The notes under the pieces were generated by a model. It worked only from the letters and a program-made list of their open reading frames with translations, did not search any database and was not told the DNA's origin. This document shows, piece by piece, positions 59,972 through 64,000 of a stretch of 64,000 nt of DNA; the stretch's first letter is position 1, and the number at the start of each line of letters is the position of its first letter. This stretch comes from Amylostereum areolatum (taxonomy: Eukaryota > Basidiomycota > Agaricomycetes > Russulales > Stereaceae). The translations under genes were made by a program, and so were the position numbers. Location: assembly GCA_012932865.1 (NCBI GenBank), contig SAXG01000008.1:620001-684000 (forward strand), written 5' to 3'.

Positions 59972-62900
59972 TCAGTCGGGAACATAAACAGCCCGTGATA
60001 GGGCGCCGCTACGGTCAATGATTGCCCATCGTGAACCTGGGAGTGGTACCCGTCCAACCAGACATTCCACACAGGTAAGGTCGAAAAACTGTTCCGTTTC
60101 CGCCTCATCTTTGTAGTAGTGGATGTCGATGCCTGGGTCTGGGTGTCCGTTTTTCTCTGCATCGACGCACCGCCTAATTCCAGCTAGGAGGATAGCTTCG
60201 GGCTCTGTGGAGCCAATGAGAGGTGATGTTGGAACGTGGATAGCGTAGAGGTGTTGTAGGCGGCCGTAAAAGGTGACATTTTCATACTGAGGAGTGTGAT
60301 TGCGGTGGCGGGCATGTACGTCGACCAATACTTGATACTGGGTGGAGAAATACATGAGTAACATGGAGACGTACGCATGATGGGAGCAAACGCACGCGTA
60401 TATATGTCATGTCTCGACGGTCATCCCTAGCTGAGTACAAATGCGCCGCAGAGATAGTGTCACCGTCGTTGATGCGAACCCGGGCGTACTCCTGTATTGA
60501 TGCATTCTTGACAAGATTCTTGAGGGTGGAAAAGTTGGCGGAAGGCACATTGTACCGCGTAGCGAGGGTCTTGGATAGACGAGTGAGGGTCGTTGCGTCG
60601 AGTACTAGTACAGGGCGGATGACAGGAAGTAGGGCATATGTAGGATCTAGTGGCCACCACGAAGAAGTGAGCTGATGCACTGTAGCATGGATGATGCTAT
60701 TCTTACAATTAGGTGCAGTCAAGGACTGTGCGGGCAGGGTGCTTTCCGGGCGTGGATGGAGGCGAAGAACATCGCCATCTTCCAGACCATAAACAAGCAT
60801 GACCTGGAACAGCTGTGCGCACTCGACGACATAGCGATCCAGGGAGGCATCGGGTCTTTTACGACTCTTGATAGCGGGGCGAATGAGGCCACAGTACCGT
60901 TCCATGGGAAATGCCCAGTACGCCCATACCGGCCCACAAGCGAGAACAGAATCGGCGATATGGAGGAGGGCATGGATAGTGAGCGGGCACGTAGATAGGC
61001 GAGTAGGATTATACTGGTAATATAACCTGTGTAACGTAGACGATGTGAGCAGAACTTCGATGCAGCACTGAACTATACGCTCACTCTTCGAAGTGTTTGA
61101 CCCAATCAATGAACCCTTGCCGGAGTTGGTCAATTTCGTCGTATGTGATGGTAAATTGGAGACATGTGTGGAGAAGCTTGACGAGGGCTATAAAGTGATC
61201 GTAATATTTTGGATCCCGGAATTTCCGCTCAAGGAGAACGGGACCAAGGTAGAGCGTCCAGAAGGACCAGGTGTCCGCCGTGGTCGCAGTCTTGTCCGCA
61301 ACGAAATTGGGAGGTCGCGCTCCATAGCATCCAGGTATAGTAGAACCTGACGCCGACGTTGCGGATCCGATAGCGTCCCATACAGATGACTGAATGATGT
61401 ACGCCCCAGAACCCTCGTCGAGATCCTTGAAATCGCCTGTCCAGAGGAGAATAAGGTTTTTGATCGTGTTCTCCCATATGAGGTGCATAAAGTCGTATGG
61501 AAACGACTTGGATAAAGAGAGAGACGGAAGTTGTGAGAGGATGGGGACACCTTTGATGCCATAAAGCTTTGCTAGTCGAGCATTCTCCGTTAAAGTGGTG
61601 GCTGATTGAACTGCGACCGCTTGCTCCATCATCTCAACGTGTGTTCGGCGAGGGAGATTTGCGGGGTCGTAAACGGCGACTACGTTGGGGTCTTCACTGG
61701 CAATGACCGTGGGGTGGTTGGCACGATTAAGAGGGACATAATGGGCAGTGGAACGCGTGTCGGGGACGCGTACACCTGTAATCTTGCATATACGGCAGGG
61801 AGACAGACCATTGTGGCCTTTCATCCGCATCAAGAGCGAGATGGCTGGGATATCGCCAAAAACAAGGATAAGGTATGCCCGAAGCATAAAGGACTCCTTT
61901 CGGAGAGCATCCCATGCCTTAACACCCTTGGCCAGTTCGAGAAGTTCGGCAACGAGGGGGAAAAGGAACGAGTCCATGTCAACAGGCTTTTTTGGTCCTG
62001 GAATGATGCCGATGGTAATGATGTTTTCGATGAGGAATCGGATTTCGGGAGGCAGATTGTAATTGAAGAGGATGATAGGCCAGCAAGTAGTCTTGCGCCG
62101 ACGAAAAGGAGCGAACCCGTCCGTTGACGCTCCCAGAGCGATATCCCGACCATCCCCAAAAAACCGATGAGGTAGCTCCGTTCCGCCGATGACAACCTGC
62201 TTGCCTCGTAGTGCACGGTAACGATGGCCGTCGAAGACGTCTGAAACTTCCTGAGGGACACACTCATGGTTGGCACGGTATTGCATTTTCTCGGCCATGG
62301 ATTCACTGCCAGAAAATGCGAGAAGGCGAGGGATGAGAGGGATATAAGTAAAATGTTTCTTTGCGCGTCCATTGGATGTGTATCGATCGGTTTTGCAGTG
62401 AGGGCAAGCAGTGAGGTTCACAAGGGATCCGGTATAGCAGACACATGATTGTGGGCAGCAGTCGTACAGTTTGGATTTGAAGCCTGCAAGAGATGCGAGC
62501 CGAGTCTGCGCCTCGTCGGGAGATGTAACACCTGCTCCAGGAAATGCGAACGGGAGGTCCATGTAGGCAGTGTCTGTAATGTGGTGTTTCAACTTGAAGG
62601 AATACTGTCGTAGAACTGCACGGTCTAACTGACTGAGGTCATTTACTAAGTAAACACAAACTTAGACGTGCGATCGTTGATATCGGAATGGATATTGCGT
62701 ACCATCCAGCTGTGTACGCCTCAGGAAATTGTCATCCTCTGCCAGCAAGAGCAATGGATCATCAGGATCGAATGCACCAAATGTGTCGTCGAGTTCGTGG
62801 TCTGAGTCCACTGTGGCATCATGGTCCCAGGCCAACAGTATATCATCTTCATCGTCCTCGCCATCTTCCATCCAAAGAGCATGGAAGCTCTGATCCTGAA

Positions 62901-63438
62901 GTTCTGTCTCAACGGCATCGGCGTGGTCACTGCCAGGAATTGGCCCATCTAAAAGCGACCAAACAATCAGCTCCGTACATCTCGTACAAGCTTGAGGACG
63001 TACCGTCGGTCAGCATATCCATCATACTACAATCTTCTGCACTGTCGGTACTTGCGACACCGGTTGGTCCTAACACGGCTGTATAGGAGGGTTAGATGCT
63101 TTGTAGATGCTGAAGGCTGAAGGGAAACACACCAAGCGCAGGATCTCCCGTCTCCAAGCCAGTGTTCATAGCGGTAGATTGCAAACCGGGAAATTTATCT
63201 GAAGACATGGTTTAAATGAGTCTCATCTCAGGTGCATACTGCCGAATGGATACGCACCAGTCCGAGCCCGCTTCCTTAGATGGCCTTTCTCTAGGCTGGT
63301 GAGCTCGTTGACCACTTGGTGACCCATCTCCGAGTGAGCGAGAAGCGCTAGGTGCTCTCTTTCGGTCTTCCGATGAACCTTCTTGCCGCAATGTCCACAA
63401 AGGACAAAGTCGCTCTGACGGTCTTGTTTCGGAGGCAT
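59972..63438 (-). CDS. Tnp2-type transposase of a CACTA element
   Basis: Transposase with the Tnp2/Transposase_21 core and a DUF4218-like C-terminal part. The N-terminus MPPKQDRQSDFVLCGHCGKK has a C-x-x-C followed by spaced His residues, probably a DNA-binding finger. An acidic linker follows over three small introns (EDGEDDEDDILLAWDHD). Next are LDRAVLRQYSFKLKHHITD and YDCCPQSCVCYTG with TACPHCKTDRYT, and the catalytic core with FFGDGRDIALGASTDGFAPF and LRAYLILVFGDIPAISLLMR, RMKGHNGLSPCRICKI, PYDFMHLIWENTIKNLI. Across an intron at 61021-61080 the DUF4218 part has HALLHIADSVLACGPVWAYW and FPMERYCG. The end is WAIIDRSGALSRAVYVPD at 59972. All eight or so exons are in register with no stops, so the copy looks functional. 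The start is the ATG closest to the finger. Confidence 0.88.
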
Positions 63439-63716
63439 AGTGTTGGTGACAAAAGTGGGCTGGATTTTGGATGTGATGGAAGAAAAATACAAAGTCGACA
63501 AAGTCGCAATCGGTTGAAACTTGAGTATCTCTCGGAGTTTGGTGCTGAAGATTACGAGTGCGATTGTACGCTGTATGTTCCATAGAAACCGCAAAATACA
63601 ATTATGAATGGCCTGGAGATGGCGAAAAGGAGCATGTTTGACACGGTGGACGTACCTTCTGTTTCAAATTCGTTGCTGAGGACGGGCACTCGCAGCCCCC
63701 CCCGTTGGGGACAGAC

Positions 63717-63735
63717 TTGGAATATAAATAGTCGA
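63717..63735 (+). promoter_or_regulatory. TATA-like box
   Basis: TATAAATAG at 63723-63731, about 80 bp before the ATG at 63809 and about 290 bp upstream of the transposase start on the other strand. It is one of the few clear TATA boxes in the window. Confidence 0.55.
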
Positions 63736-63808
63736 GCCAACACTGCACAATTCACCACTCCATCCCCGTCTCAATCACACCACTCCGACACATTCTCTAC
63801 TTCTTCCA

Positions 63809-64000
63809 ATGGCAAGCACGGTCACCACTCCTGCTCTTGCTCAGGCTACGCCTCCGACTCCTGCAACGGCTCCAGCTCAGCGCAACAAGGCACCGTCGAA
63901 CAAGGTACTTACCAAAAGGGACCTCGAGGCAAAGCTTCGCGAGTATGAACGTGAGTTGCAGGTTTCTGTATTGAACTTGTATCCGTTAGACGACACGCTG
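63809..64000 (+). CDS. 5' end of an unknown gene divergent to the transposase
   Basis: MASTVTTPALAQATPPTPAT continues through a Pro/Ala-rich stretch into KRDLEAKLREYE, a charged helix. A donor GTGAGTTG at 63951 begins an intron that continues to the window edge. It is preceded by a TATA-like box and a pyrimidine-rich leader. Its position, head-to-head with the Tnp2 transposase, suggests either a second transposon gene or the next host gene. Too little is present to name it. Confidence 0.55.
   Translation, partial: MASTVTTPALAQATPPTPATAPAQRNKAPSNKVLTKRDLEAKLREYERELQVSVLNLYPLDDTL

Larger units (their letters stand above)
58327..64000 (-). mobile_element. CACTA-type DNA transposon (Tnp2 family), one end in window
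   Basis: A CACTATAAGGACAAG terminus begins at 58327, 353 bp after the SNF2 stop, and is followed by subterminal repeats. A complete Tnp2 transposase reads toward this end (59972-63438). I found no CTTATAGTG-type complement before 64000, so the far terminus lies outside the window or has decayed. The divergent gene beginning at 63809 may be a second element gene. The element class follows from transposase and terminus; its full span is inference. Confidence 0.75.

Noticed and set aside
63435..63445. TAGTG near the transposase start as the second CACTA terminus
   Set aside because: It overlaps the transposase start region and lacks the extended CCTTATAGTG match.

Overview
The window is eukaryotic nuclear DNA, most likely from an agaricomycete basidiomycete (a polypore or a relative). 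The basis is dense genes on both strands, many short introns of about 45-70 nt with GT/AG ends, basidiomycete-style Ser/Pro-rich proteins, and a Tnp2-type CACTA transposon of the kind common in mushrooms. No tRNA, rRNA or CRISPR array was seen. Coding spans include introns; joins were inferred by eye from splice signals and family conservation.

Layout. 1-4766: 3' part of the meiotic helicase HFM1/MER3 (+). 5047-6597: TIM54 (-). 7.4-17.4 kb: a gene-poor accessory stretch with four Ser/Thr-rich single-pass membrane-protein genes (A-D; A, B and C related), some decayed. 17.5-24.8 kb: HEM2 (ALA dehydratase), a NEDD1-like WD40/coiled-coil protein and an F-box/WD40 protein, all on (-). 25.5-26.8 kb: a membrane protein with a C-terminal SH3 domain. 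28.2-28.8 kb: a small Kre9/Knh1-like secreted protein. 29.7-31.2 kb: an unrecognised gene. 31.6-32.9 kb: RanGAP. 33.4-36.7 kb: FAN1 nuclease. 37.1-39.1 kb: SNW1/Prp45. 39.9-41.1 kb: a damaged BTB gene. 41.4-43.0 kb: a zinc-knuckle/PSP gene and a glutaredoxin-like gene 14 bp apart. 43.2-49.6 kb: a large gene joining a CCCH zinc finger, a seven-copy repeat, an ankyrin-like segment and a Clp-type AAA+ domain. 50.7-51.8 kb: a second membrane/SH3 protein. 52.3-53.2 kb: PAM17. 53.4-58.0 kb: an SNF2-family ATPase. From 58,327 to the window edge: a CACTA transposon with an apparently intact Tnp2 transposase.

Functional themes. Housekeeping genes cover genome maintenance (HFM1, FAN1, SNF2 ATPase), spindle and nuclear transport (NEDD1-like, RanGAP), splicing/RNA (SNW1, PSP protein) and mitochondrial import (TIM54, PAM17). 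Several are arranged as divergent pairs sharing promoters of 200-450 bp. The genes otherwise act in unrelated pathways, so no operon-like system is implied.

The most unusual points are the CCCH-repeat-ankyrin-AAA+ fusion, the transposon end with its subterminal repeats, the decaying membrane-protein cluster, and a recurring one-base frame offset in otherwise conserved genes. The frame offsets most likely reflect insertion errors in the assembly, but should be checked.
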